A DNA stretch of 64,000 bases. Origin: Actinoallomurus liliacearum. GTDB lineage: Bacteria; Actinomycetota; Actinomycetes; Streptosporangiales; Streptosporangiaceae. The position numbers and the translations under genes are program-made. Each line of letters opens with the position of its first letter. Position 1 is the stretch's first letter. The DNA is taken from positions 62,001-126,000 of the forward strand of contig NZ_BAABHJ010000026.1 in assembly GCF_039542035.1 (NCBI RefSeq), read 5' to 3'. The notes beneath the pieces are model-generated. The model was not told where the DNA came from. It did not search any database and saw only the letters and a list, made by a program, of their open reading frames with translations. Positions 25,131-33,265 of this stretch are shown one piece after another.

Positions 25131-25775
25131 TCAGCGGGCGGACCAGGCGTGGGGGAGCGTCTCGGCGGCGACGGCGAAGACCTCCTCGATGCGCGAGGCG
25201 ACCTCGTCCGGCTGGAAGAGCCCGTCGCGCGCGCACCCGTCGAACCCGATCCGTATGACGGTGAGGAAGGTCGCGGCGATCAGCGTCGGGCGCAGGTCGG
25301 TCGCGACGTCCACGTCCATCCGCCGGGCGAGGATCGCGGCGAGCTGCTGCTCCATCTCGCTGAAGTAGCGCAACTGCGACACCGCGAGCGCGGGACTGCG
25401 CTCGACCAGGTCGCGGATCTTGGCGAACCGGTCCGTGTGCTCCTCGTCGGCGGACCGCACGGAGTCGAGGACGTGGTGGATCGCGGCGGCCAGGGCCGTG
25501 ATCGGCGGCTCGTCGCCGGGCCGGTCGTCCAGGGTCGCGAGGAAGACCTGGTCGTACTCCCGCAGGATCGAGAGAGCGACGTCCTCCTTGCCGGCGAAGT
25601 ACCTGAAAAATGTGCGTTGCGACACATCGACCGCCGCGACGATCTCGTCGATCGTCGTCGCCTCGTATCCCTTGGCGAGGAACAGGTCCAGCGCCGCGTC
25701 GGTCAACGCCCAGCGTGTCCGCTGTTTCTTGCGCTCCCGCAAGCCGGTGGTGTCCACACCCGAAGTTTCCACCAT
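25131..25775 (-). CDS. TetR-family repressor
   Basis: A 214-residue TetR regulator. The HTH lies at residues about 15-60: RWALTDAALDLFLAKGYEAT, then TIDEIVAAVDVSQRTFFRYF, then AGKEDVA. The C-terminal ligand domain is the divergent all-helical type, of the variety common in actinobacterial mycofactocin-region or pump regulators. It diverges from the 14-helix MFS pump at 25907, so it probably represses that gene. Inducer unknown. No strong alternative start. Confidence 0.9.
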   Translation of the reverse strand: MVETSGVDTTGLRERKKQRTRWALTDAALDLFLAKGYEATTIDEIVAAVDVSQRTFFRYFAGKEDVALSILREYDQVFLATLDDRPGDEPPITALAAAIHHVLDSVRSADEEHTDRFAKIRDLVERSPALAVSQLRYFSEMEQQLAAILARRMDVDVATDLRPTLIAATFLTVIRIGFDGCARDGLFQPDEVASRIEEVFAVAAETLPHAWSAR

Positions 25776-25840
25776 GTCACCTCCAGCTCACGTCTTGTTT
25801 CAGAGTGTGCCATAAGACAGCGTGTGACTCTTAAAACGAT

Positions 25841-25869
25841 TTGTCATCTGTCAGTAGCTGCCATAACTT
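25841..25869 (+). promoter_or_regulatory. Candidate promoter of the DHA2 pump
   Basis: TTGTCA (25841-25846), 17 bases, then TAACTT (25864-25869), placed 38 bases before the pump's start codon in the divergent gap with tetR. The direct repeat TGTCA-TC-TGTCA covers the -35 hexamer and could be part of an operator. Confidence 0.4.
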
Positions 25870-25906
25870 TGAGGTGCCTTCGGCCACTTGTACAAGGGGG
25901 AGTGAG

Positions 25907-27493
25907 ATGTCGCAGCCGGCGGTACAGGAACGTCTGCCCGCGGGAGCGGGGCCTAAGCGGCGGGGGATGGGAAATCCCTGGCTGACGCTCGTCGCGGTGG
26001 CGCTCGGCGTCATCATGGTGACCCTCGACGGCACGGTGGTCGCGATCGCCAACCCGGCGATCTCCAAGGACCTCGGGGCGTCGCTGGCGGACCTGCAGTG
26101 GGTCACCAACGGTTACCTCCTCGCCCTCGCCGTCTCGCTGATCACCGCCGGCAAGCTCGGTGACCGGTTCGGCCACAAACCGGTCTTCCTGATCGGCGTC
26201 GCGGGCTTCGCGCTGTCCTCCGCGGGGATCGGCTTCTCCAAGACGATCGGGATGGTGATCGCCCTGCGGGTCCTGCAGGGTCTGTTCGGCGCGATGCTCC
26301 AGCCGACCGCGCTCGGCCTGCTGCGCGCGGCGTTCCCGGCCGAGCGCCTCAACATGGCGATCGGCCTGTGGGGCGCCTGCATCGCGGCGTCCACGGCGTC
26401 CGGCCCGATCGTGGGCGGCCTGCTGGTCCAGCACGTCAACTGGGAGTCGGTCTTCTTCATCAACGTCCCGGTCGGCGTCGTGGCCCTGATCACCGGCGGC
26501 CTGTTCCTGCTGAACGCCCGCGGCGAGGCCAAGTCCGGCGGCTTCGACCTCACCGGCATCCTCCTGCTGTCCGGGATGCTGTTCGCCCTGATCTGGGCCG
26601 TCATCAAGGCGCCGACCTACGGCTGGACCGACCTGAAGACGCTGGCGTTCTTCGGCGCCGCGGTGGTCCTGCTGGTCCTCTTCGTGGCGCGCGAGCACCT
26701 GGCCCGGGAGCCGCTGCTCCCGCTCACGCTGTTCCGCTCCGTGTCGCTGTCGGTGGGCGTCGTGCTGATGACGCTCATGGCGTTCGCCATGTTCGGCGCG
26801 ATGTTCTTCCTGACCTTCTACCTGCAGAGCGTGCACGGGCTGACGCCCGTGTCGACCGGCGTACGGCTGCTGCCCATGATGCTCGCCATGATGCTGGCCT
26901 CCCCGATCGCCGGCGGGGTGATCTCCAAGGTCGGGCCGCGCGCGCCCCTGGTCGCCGGCATGGTGTTCACCGCCGTGGCGTTCATCGGCATGTCGCGCCT
27001 CGGAGTGGACGCGAGCTTCATGGCCATGGCGCCCTGGTTCGCGCTGATCGGCGTCGGCCTGAGCCCGGTGATGGTCGCGGCCACCGACATCATCGTCGGC
27101 AACGCCCCCGTCGCCCTGTCGGGTGTCGCGGGTGGCCTGCAGCAGGTCGCCATGCAGGTCGGCGGCGCGCTCGGCACCTCGGTGCTGGGCGCCGTCCTGA
27201 CCGCCAAGGTGGCCGGGGTCCTGCCCGGCCACATGAAGGAGGCGGGGCTGCCGGCGCCGTCCCCGGCCCAGGTCGACCTGATGAAGGGCGCCATCTCGCA
27301 AGGCGTCGCGCCGGTCCCGAAGAACACCCCGCCGCAGGTCGCCGAGCTGATCGTCAAGGCCAGCCACCTGTCGTTCATCGACGGCATGCACCTGGCCTTC
27401 ATCGTCAGCGCGGTGATGGCGTTCGTCGCCGCCCTGCTGAGCCTCCTCGTCCGGGCGGGACGCAAGGTCGAGGGCGCCGCGATGCACATCTGA
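25907..27493 (+). CDS. EmrB/QacA-type MFS drug transporter (DHA2, 14 TM)
   Basis: A 528-residue proton-driven exporter. TM1 carries VIMVTLDGTVVAIANPAI, the DHA2 Leu-Asp-x-Thr-Val-Val signature; motif A is GKLGDRFGHKPVF; motif C-like GPIVGGLLVQHVNWESVFFINVPVG follows in parts (SGPIVGGLLV, then WESVFFINVPVG). About fourteen hydrophobic segments are visible. The ATG at 25907 is chosen because AAGGGGGA precedes it and the protein N-terminus then fits the family. Divergent tetR is the likely regulator. Substrate unknown; antibiotics or dyes are typical. Confidence 0.9.
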   Translation: MSQPAVQERLPAGAGPKRRGMGNPWLTLVAVALGVIMVTLDGTVVAIANPAISKDLGASLADLQWVTNGYLLALAVSLITAGKLGDRFGHKPVFLIGVAGFALSSAGIGFSKTIGMVIALRVLQGLFGAMLQPTALGLLRAAFPAERLNMAIGLWGACIAASTASGPIVGGLLVQHVNWESVFFINVPVGVVALITGGLFLLNARGEAKSGGFDLTGILLLSGMLFALIWAVIKAPTYGWTDLKTLAFFGAAVVLLVLFVAREHLAREPLLPLTLFRSVSLSVGVVLMTLMAFAMFGAMFFLTFYLQSVHGLTPVSTGVRLLPMMLAMMLASPIAGGVISKVGPRAPLVAGMVFTAVAFIGMSRLGVDASFMAMAPWFALIGVGLSPVMVAATDIIVGNAPVALSGVAGGLQQVAMQVGGALGTSVLGAVLTAKVAGVLPGHMKEAGLPAPSPAQVDLMKGAISQGVAPVPKNTPPQVAELIVKASHLSFIDGMHLAFIVSAVMAFVAALLSLLVRAGRKVEGAAMHI

Positions 27494-27517
27494 ACCGGCC
27501 GTTCACACGTCCTCGCC

Positions 27518-27556
27518 GAGCGCCGCGAGGAGCCCTCCGGGGCTCTCGCGGCGCTC
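27518..27556 (+). terminator. Terminator after the DHA2 pump
   Basis: A long hairpin: GAGCGCCGCGA (27518-27528) with TCGCGGCGCTC (27546-27556), continuing inward as GGAGCC against GGCTC with a short loop. It starts 25 bases after the stop. Confidence 0.75.
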
Positions 27557-27653
27557 AGCGCTTTTCGTCACATGTCGCCGGTTTCCGGCCGTCCGGGGTC
27601 CGGGTAGTCGTCCTGCGTAACTGAAAACGGCTCGGGGGCGACAGGAGGATCCG

Positions 27654-28955
27654 ATGGTCGTCGCCGGGACGGAGCACCGATCGCAGGTGCGCAGGGCGGC
27701 CGCCGCCGCCATCGTCGGCACCTCGATCGAGTGGTACGACTTCTTCCTCTACAACACGGCCGCGGCCGTCGTCTTCAAGGACGTCTTCTTCCCCAAGTCC
27801 ACCGACTACGTCGGCACGCTGTCGTCCTTCGCGACCTACGCCGTCGGCTTCGCCGCCCGGCCGATCGGCGCCGCGATCTTCGGCCACTGGGGCGACCGGC
27901 TCGGCCGGAAGGCCACCCTGATCGTCACGCTCCTCCTCATGGGCGTCTCCAGCGCCCTGATCGGCGTCCTGCCGGGTACCGGCACGATCGGCGTCGCCGC
28001 GCCGATCCTCCTCGTCGCCCTGCGCGTGCTGCAGGGGATCGCGGTCGGCGGCGAGTGGAGTGGCTCGGTGCTGCTCTCGATGGAATGGGGCGACCAGCGC
28101 CGACGGGGCCTGATGGCGAGCTGGCCGCAGATCGGCGTGCCGATCGGTCTCATCCTCGGCACGGTCGCGATGTCGTCGCTGGCCACCGCGAGCGGGGACG
28201 CGTTCAAGGACTGGGGCTGGCGCATCCCGTTCCTGTTCAGCCTCGTGCTGGTGGGAATCGGCCTCTGGGTCCGGCTGCGCGTCATGGAGACGCCGATGTT
28301 CGCGAAGGTGGTCGAGCGCCAGCAGGTGGAGAAGGTCCCGGTCCTCGAAGTGATCCGCCGGCACCCGAAGGAGATCGTCCTCAGCGCCCTGCTGCGCTGC
28401 TCGGAGCAGATGCCGTTCTACATCTTCACCTCGTTCGCGCTGACCTACATCGTCGATCACGCGGGGCGGTCGAAGACCTTCGCGCTGAACGCCGTCGCCG
28501 TGGCCGCCGCACTGGAACTCGTCCTCATCCCGGCCTTCGGCCACCTCAGCGACACCGTGTCCCGCAAGCGCGTGTACGCGGCGGGTGCCCTGCTGATCGG
28601 CGTCATCGCCTTCCCGTACTTCGCGCTGCTCAACACGGCCGTCCCCGTCGTCGTCTTCCTCACCGTCGTCCTGGCCCAGGTGCCGCACGCCCTGCAGTAC
28701 GGCCCGCAGGCGTCGCTGATCGCCGAGGTCTTCCCGACGAAGCTCCGGTACGGCGGCGCGGGCATCGGCTACCAGCTCGCCTCGGTCATCGCGGGCGGCC
28801 CGGCACCCCTGCTGGCGACCTGGCTCCTGCACGACCACGGCTGGTGGGCGATCTCTCTGGTCATGGTCGTGGCGGCCGTCCTGACCCTGACCGCTACCGC
28901 CCTCCTCCCGGACCGCAGCCGGATCGACGTCGCCGAGGACGCCGCCTACACCTGA
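27654..28955 (+). CDS. MHS-family MFS symporter (ProP/ShiA-like)
   Basis: A 433-residue metabolite:proton symporter. It has the family opening AAAAIVGTSIEWYDFFLYN, FGHWGDRLGRKATL at loop 2-3, LRVLQGIAVGGEWSGSVLL in TM4 and EVFPTKLRYGGAGIGYQL in the second half. MHS members import carboxylates, betaine, shikimate or citrate; which applies cannot be told. Start ATG 27654 follows AGGAGGA at 27643-27649. Transcribed alone between two terminator-like regions. Confidence 0.9.
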   Translation: MVVAGTEHRSQVRRAAAAAIVGTSIEWYDFFLYNTAAAVVFKDVFFPKSTDYVGTLSSFATYAVGFAARPIGAAIFGHWGDRLGRKATLIVTLLLMGVSSALIGVLPGTGTIGVAAPILLVALRVLQGIAVGGEWSGSVLLSMEWGDQRRRGLMASWPQIGVPIGLILGTVAMSSLATASGDAFKDWGWRIPFLFSLVLVGIGLWVRLRVMETPMFAKVVERQQVEKVPVLEVIRRHPKEIVLSALLRCSEQMPFYIFTSFALTYIVDHAGRSKTFALNAVAVAAALELVLIPAFGHLSDTVSRKRVYAAGALLIGVIAFPYFALLNTAVPVVVFLTVVLAQVPHALQYGPQASLIAEVFPTKLRYGGAGIGYQLASVIAGGPAPLLATWLLHDHGWWAISLVMVVAAVLTLTATALLPDRSRIDVAEDAAYT

Positions 28956-29135
28956 CCACCGCTCGCCCCAAGCCGCCGCTCGCGCTGCGGCGTGCGAAAA
29001 GCTCGGTGGAGCGCACGCCGGCAGCGGACCGAACATCCCGAAACGGCCGCGACCCGATGCGTTCGCCGAGCCCTGCGCCCGCCAGTCACGAAGGTCTCCG
29101 CTCGTGGGCGCGGATCCAGCCGCTGCACCCGGTCG

Positions 29136-29273
29136 GCCACCGTCATCGGTCTGCTGGTGCCGCGCCAGGTCCCGTCGCCGGTGGAGGTCACCAGTGTCGC
29201 GCTGGTCATCACGGGCGTCGCGCTGCACCGCGAACGCCGCGGACCCTCCGACGGTGGTGACTCTCCCCTGTAG
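29136..29273 (+). pseudogene. Probable 3' remnant of an EamA/DMT transporter
   Basis: The 401-base gap between the MHS transporter and the P450 has one segment with protein character. Codons from 29136 read ATVIGLLVPRQVPSPVEV then TSVALVITGVALHRERRG before a TAG at 29271. This is the pattern that ends EamA drug/metabolite transporters: a helix, a Glu/Gln-x-Pro-Ser loop, then a last helix of the ALVITGVAL type. Nothing upstream reads as the rest of the gene, so it seems to be a decayed leftover. The remainder of the gap holds no gene, and a TATAGT -10-like word at 29310. Confidence 0.45.
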
Positions 29274-29356
29274 CCCGCTGGACGACGCCCATTTACGGCG
29301 TTCCTGACTTATAGTCGTGGCCGGCGCCGATCCGACCGCATCGTCAGGAGCCACCG

Positions 29357-30595
29357 ATGGAAGACCGCTCGTGCCCGTACGTCCTCGATCCCGCCGGCAC
29401 GGACATTCACACCGAGGCGGCGCGGCTGCGGCAACGCGGCGCGGTGACGCCCGTCGAGCTGCCCGGCGGGGTGGTGGCGTGGGCGGTGACCGGCCACGAC
29501 GCCCTCAAGCGACTGCTGGCCGACCCGCGTGTCTCCAAGGACCCGCGCCGGCACTGGACACGCTGGAAGAACGGCGAGATCACGCCTGACTGGCCGCTCT
29601 ACATCTGGGTCGCGGTGGAGAACATGTTCACCGCCTACGGCGCCGACCATCGGAGGCTGCGCGGAATCATCTCCCACGCGTTCACCCCGCGCCGTACCGC
29701 CGCGCTCAGGCCGCGCGTCGAGGAGATCACCGAGGACATCCTCGACCGGCTCGCCGCCCTTCCCGACGGCCGGGCCGACCTGCGCGAGGCGTTCGCCTAC
29801 CCGCTGCCCATCGAGGTGATCTGCCGGCTCATGGGCGTCCCCGACGGACCGCGGGCGCGCATCCGGCGCGACGTCGACGTCATCTTCACCACGTCCGCGA
29901 CCGCGGAACAGGCCATGGCCGCCCACCAGGACATGTGGGCCGTGCTCGCCGAGCTCGTCGCCGACAAGCGCCGGACCCCCGGCGACGACCTCACCAGCGC
30001 CCTCATCACCACCCGGGACGAGGACGGCTCGCGGCTGACCGAGGACGAGCTCGTCGGCACGCTCATGCTGATGATCTCCGCCGGCCACGAGACCACCGTC
30101 AACCTCCTCGACCACGCCGTCACCGCGCTGCTGACCCACCCCGGCCAACTCGCGCTCGCCCGCAGGGGAGACGTCGCCTGGGCGGACGTCATCGATGAGG
30201 CGCTGCGCTGGCAGGCCCCGGTCGCAAACCTGCCGCTGCGCTACGCCGTGGAGGACATCCAGGTCGGTGACGTCACGATCGCCCGTGGCGACGCGATCCT
30301 CGCCTCGTACGCCGCCGCCGGCCGCGACCCCGGTACGCACCCCGCGGACCCCGAACGGTTCGACGTGACCCGTCCCGACAAGGAGCACCTCTCCTTCGGC
30401 CACGGCGCGCACTACTGCCTCGGCGCCCCGCTCGCCCGGATGGAGGCCGAGATCGCCATCCCGGCCCTCTTCGACCGCTTCCCCGACCTCGCCCTGGCGG
30501 TCGACCCGAGCGAGTTGGAACACCTGCCGTCGTTCATCTCCAACGGCCATCGCACGCTCCCGGTCGTGCTGCACCCCGAACGCTCACCCGCCTGA
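29357..30595 (+). CDS. Cytochrome P450
   Basis: A 412-residue soluble bacterial P450 heme monooxygenase. The I-helix oxygen-activation motif is MISAGHETTVN (near 235), the K-helix is EALRW (ExxR, near 280), and the heme loop is LSFGHGAHYCLGAPLAR with the Cys ligand near 353. Length and order match the CYP107/CYP105-like actinomycete group. AGGAG at 29348 gives good spacing to the ATG; TATAGT at 29310-29315 is a plausible -10. No ferredoxin or reductase gene is adjacent, so partners come from elsewhere. Substrate unknown; no biosynthetic cluster is visible around it. Confidence 0.94.
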   Translation: MEDRSCPYVLDPAGTDIHTEAARLRQRGAVTPVELPGGVVAWAVTGHDALKRLLADPRVSKDPRRHWTRWKNGEITPDWPLYIWVAVENMFTAYGADHRRLRGIISHAFTPRRTAALRPRVEEITEDILDRLAALPDGRADLREAFAYPLPIEVICRLMGVPDGPRARIRRDVDVIFTTSATAEQAMAAHQDMWAVLAELVADKRRTPGDDLTSALITTRDEDGSRLTEDELVGTLMLMISAGHETTVNLLDHAVTALLTHPGQLALARRGDVAWADVIDEALRWQAPVANLPLRYAVEDIQVGDVTIARGDAILASYAAAGRDPGTHPADPERFDVTRPDKEHLSFGHGAHYCLGAPLARMEAEIAIPALFDRFPDLALAVDPSELEHLPSFISNGHRTLPVVLHPERSPA

Positions 30596-30636
30596 CCGGA
30601 TCGTCCGCGTTCCAGCCGGGAGCCGGGTCTCCGGCC

Positions 30637-30674
30637 CGCCCGGCCGGGCGCCGACCACTCCGCACGGGGTGCGG
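30637..30674. terminator. Hairpins between P450 and Nudix genes
   Basis: A 14-base palindrome CGCCCGGCCGGGCG at 30637-30650 and a second hairpin CCGCAC-GGG-GTGCGG at 30660-30674 lie between two convergent genes. They may together stop transcription from both sides. Confidence 0.4.
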
Positions 30675-30729
30675 CGGACAGGCACCGCGCATTAGGACAG
30701 TGGGGCTTAGAGACAGGCCCTGGCAGCGG

Positions 30730-31137
30730 TCAGGCTCGGGAGGGGCGGGGGAGGACGTCCCAGGCGGCGAGGGTCTCGATCAGGCCGGCGGTGGTCGGCA
30801 GGGCGGCCAGTTCCTCGGCGTCCACCCAGCGGGCGTCGCGGGCGTCGTCACCGGCGCGCAGGGCGCCGCCGTCGACGGTGGCCCGGTAGTCGCGGATGTC
30901 GTAGGTGACGCCGCCGGGGCCGGCGCGGTCGACCGAGCCGACCAGCGGTCCCGGGACGACCCGCAGCCCGGTCTCCTCGGCGACCTCGCGGACGACGGCG
31001 TCGGCGTCGCTCTCGCCCGCCTCGGCCCGGCCGCCCGGGAGCGACCACATGCCCTCGCCGGGCGGGTGCCCACGGCGGATGAGGAGGAGCCGTCCCTCGG
31101 CGTCATGGACGATCGCTCCGACGCACCGCACACGCAT
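30730..31137 (-). CDS. Nudix hydrolase
   Basis: A 135-residue nucleoside-diphosphate-X hydrolase. The Nudix box runs GGRAEAGESDADAVVREV then AEETGL (near residues 35-58), with all the Glu and Arg residues of GX5EX7REUXEEXGU present, so Mg-dependent pyrophosphatase activity is expected. It starts MRVRCVGAIVHDAEGRLLLI, typical of MutT-like clean-up enzymes. Substrate not deducible. Convergent with the P450 gene. Confidence 0.92.
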   Translation of the reverse strand: MRVRCVGAIVHDAEGRLLLIRRGHPPGEGMWSLPGGRAEAGESDADAVVREVAEETGLRVVPGPLVGSVDRAGPGGVTYDIRDYRATVDGGALRAGDDARDARWVDAEELAALPTTAGLIETLAAWDVLPRPSRA

Positions 31138-31269
31138 GCCCCCAGGGTGCCACGAACCGGATCCCCGGAGGCGGCCGTCCGGCCGTCGTCGAGCGCGGAC
31201 CGACGTGGCCGACGAGGCGGCGCTTGATCCGGTGTCCCCGGGCCGGGGCCGCTCACGCCGCCGGGTGGT

Positions 31270-32355
31270 TCAACGACCGGCGCGTTCGACGGCGAGGATG
31301 GCCGCATCGTCGCGGAGGCGCCCGCCGACGTAGGCGAGAAGATCCGCGTGGATGTGGTCGACGAGCGCGCCGGCACGATCCTCGGTCCAGCCGTCGAGCC
31401 GTTCGACAAGAGGGAAGAAGCCCCCCGCGGAATCGCGGGCCTCGATGACACCGTCGGTGTGGAGCAGGAGGACGTCGCCCGCGTCGAAGGCGAACGTCTC
31501 GATCCGAGGCGCGGTCCCCGCCAGTCCGCCCAGGCCCAGCGGAGGCGCGGGCTCATCGACCTCGAGCACCGAGAACGCCTTCTCATGCAGTCGCAGCGGC
31601 GGGGGATGCCCGAAGTCGACCAGCCGGAGAACGGGCTCGTCGTCGGGAATCTCGATGAGCATCGCGGTGATGAAGGACTCCCCGGACATCTTCGGTTGCG
31701 CCGGGTCGGCGATCTGCGAGCGAACGCTGCCCTCCAGGAAGTCCGCGAGTTCGGAGAGGTCCCCCCGCTGTGCGGCGGCCCCGCGGAAGGCGCCGATGAG
31801 CGCCGCGGCGTCGTTGACGGCGGCCAGCCCCTTCCCCCGGACGTCCCCGATGATGAGGCGCGTCCTGTCCTGCGCTCGCGTGACCGCGTACAGATCACCG
31901 CCGATCTGTGCCTCGTCCTCCGCGGCGAGATAGAGCGCGGACAGCCGCAATGGGCCCGCCTGCTGCGGCAGAGGGCGGAGCACGGCCTGCTGCGCGACCT
32001 CGGCGACCGTCCTGACCTGCCGCAGCTCCTGGAGACGGCGGTCCCGCACGTAGCACATGGCCGTGGTGAAGGCGGCCACCATCAGCAGTGCGGCCAGCTC
32101 GGTCAGATGAGTCAGCACGCCCTTGGCCGACATGATCAACGAGAAGGCGCCGGTGGCCAGGATCCAGTTGAGCCCGGTGGTCAGCGGCCCGAAGAACCAG
32201 GCCACGACGATGGCCTCCACGAAGAGCATGTCGCTCAGCCGGATATGGCTCGGCGAGGCGAGGTCCACCCCGAGGAGTGTCACGACGAAGGCGGCCGCGA
32301 GTGCCAGGACCACCCTGTCTCGGCGGCTCGATTGAGGGGCGTTGAGATTCAGCAC
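31270..32355 (-). CDS. Membrane SpoIIE-type PP2C phosphatase
   Basis: A 361-residue Ser/Thr phosphatase. Residues about 14-100 contain around four membrane helices (VVLALAAAFVVTLLGV; LFVEAIVVAWFFGPLT; LAALLMVAAFTTAMCYV). A helical linker (RRLQELRQVRTVAEVAQQAV) leads to the SpoIIE/RsbU domain at about 125-360 with AQIGGDLYAV, LIIGDVRGKGLAAVNDAA, LLLHTDGVIEARD and RDDAAILAVER, which hold the metal-binding Asp residues. No other in-frame start fits, so the GTG at 32355 is used; its ribosome-binding site is weak. It may reset an anti-anti-sigma factor, in balance with RsbW-like kinases. Confidence 0.88.
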   Translation of the reverse strand: MLNLNAPQSSRRDRVVLALAAAFVVTLLGVDLASPSHIRLSDMLFVEAIVVAWFFGPLTTGLNWILATGAFSLIMSAKGVLTHLTELAALLMVAAFTTAMCYVRDRRLQELRQVRTVAEVAQQAVLRPLPQQAGPLRLSALYLAAEDEAQIGGDLYAVTRAQDRTRLIIGDVRGKGLAAVNDAAALIGAFRGAAAQRGDLSELADFLEGSVRSQIADPAQPKMSGESFITAMLIEIPDDEPVLRLVDFGHPPPLRLHEKAFSVLEVDEPAPPLGLGGLAGTAPRIETFAFDAGDVLLLHTDGVIEARDSAGGFFPLVERLDGWTEDRAGALVDHIHADLLAYVGGRLRDDAAILAVERAGR

Positions 32356-32477
32356 TGCTGCACCTGCTCGACTTCGCGGGGGGACGGCCGGAGCTGTCGG
32401 GTCATAGGGGACGGGATGAACGTGACATTCGGGTTGTATCGGTGGGTGTCCGCCAACGGCGCGGCATCTCGGCGGTC

Positions 32478-32951
32478 TCAGCCCTTCGCGTACCAGTGCC
32501 GGGTTCTCTCGACCGCCGCGGCGGGTGCTCTGGCCATCATGTCGGCGAGCGTCTGAGCTGCCAGCTCTCGCCGCCAGGCCATCTCCGCCCTGCGTATCCC
32601 GGTGGTGATCACACACTGCCGCGCGAACTCCTGCGGATCTCTGCCGGCTCCGGCTCCTCGCCGTCGGATCTCGGTGCAGCGGAACGCGCCGTCGCGCCCT
32701 TCGATCGCCGTGACGACGTCGAGGAGGGTGATCTTCTCGGCGGGCCGGGCCAGCCGGAATCCGCCGCGGGCCCCCGGGCTCGAGGCCAGGACGCCCGCGC
32801 GGGTCAGCGCCTGCAGATGCTTGTTCAGGTAGGCCGGCGGCAGTTCGAAGGTCGCGGCGAGCTTCGCCGTCGGCACCGTCCGGTCGCTCCCGAGCCACCC
32901 CAGTGTCAGGCAGCAGTGGAGCGCCCACTCGACACCTTCGCTCATCCGCAT
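32478..32951 (-). CDS. Rrf2-family transcriptional regulator
   Basis: A 157-residue Rrf2 regulator: MRMSEGVEWALHCCLTLGWL, then the winged helix with TVPTAKLAATFELPPAYLNK and LTRAGVLASSPGARGGFRLA. Iron-sulfur Rrf2 proteins carry three or more cysteines in the loop after the wing; here only two remain (FRCTEI and ARQCVI, spaced C-x20-C), so a classical cluster is unlikely unless other residues help. Start 32951 (or the second ATG at 32945). A TGACCTGG direct repeat overlaps and precedes the start, possibly for autoregulation. Confidence 0.88.
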   Translation of the reverse strand: MRMSEGVEWALHCCLTLGWLGSDRTVPTAKLAATFELPPAYLNKHLQALTRAGVLASSPGARGGFRLARPAEKITLLDVVTAIEGRDGAFRCTEIRRRGAGAGRDPQEFARQCVITTGIRRAEMAWRRELAAQTLADMMARAPAAAVERTRHWYAKG

Positions 32952-33011
32952 GACCTGGATACTACACCTCCAGATTGCGGCCATGGAAGATGAAAATACC
33001 CTCTGACCTGG
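32951..33011 (-). promoter_or_regulatory. TGACCTGG direct repeat at the rrf2 start
   Basis: The word TGACCTGG occurs at 32951-32958, touching the rrf2 start codon, and again at 33004-33011, 53 bases apart. Such paired words around a regulator's start are candidate autoregulatory sites. The rest of 33012-33240 holds no gene and only the 24-base repeat copy described separately. Confidence 0.35.
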
Positions 33012-33144
33012 TAAAACGTGATCACGGACGGGGTGTCTGCTCGGAAGGGTCGGCCGGGTCCGGGGCGTCATCCGACGCCGGCGCCCGTGCCGGACGAACG
33101 CCCGCGTCGGTCACGGCCCGGTGCGGGACGGTGGCGGAGGAGGA

Positions 33145-33168
33145 CGGTCTGCGCTCGACCGGATGCCA
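33145..33168 (+). repeat. 24-base direct repeat, copy 1 (upstream of lacI)
   Basis: This 24-base word (begins CGGTCTGCGCTC, ends CCGGATGCCA) occurs again, base for base, at 34378-34401. Here it lies 98 bases before the lacI start. Its role is unknown. Confidence 0.85.
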
Positions 33169-33241
33169 TCGGCGACAGCACGTTAAGTCGACGGTCAAAG
33201 TCATGTCAACGGCCTTTCGGATAATCTCGAGTGGAGGAACA

Positions 33242-33251
33242 AAACCGGTTT
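33242..33251. promoter_or_regulatory. LacI-type operator O1 (AAACCGGTTT)
   Basis: A perfect 10-base palindrome with the central CG typical of LacI-family operators, 15 bases before the lacI start codon. The same palindrome recurs at 34292-34301 before the importer operon. The regulator probably represses itself here. Confidence 0.75.
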
Positions 33252-33265
33252 GGCAAGAGGTGGGG

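Noticed and set aside
19956..30723. GACAGGCCCT shared near 19956 and 30714
   Set aside because: A single 10-base match in GC-rich DNA between unrelated gaps, with no symmetry or matching context; chance is sufficient.
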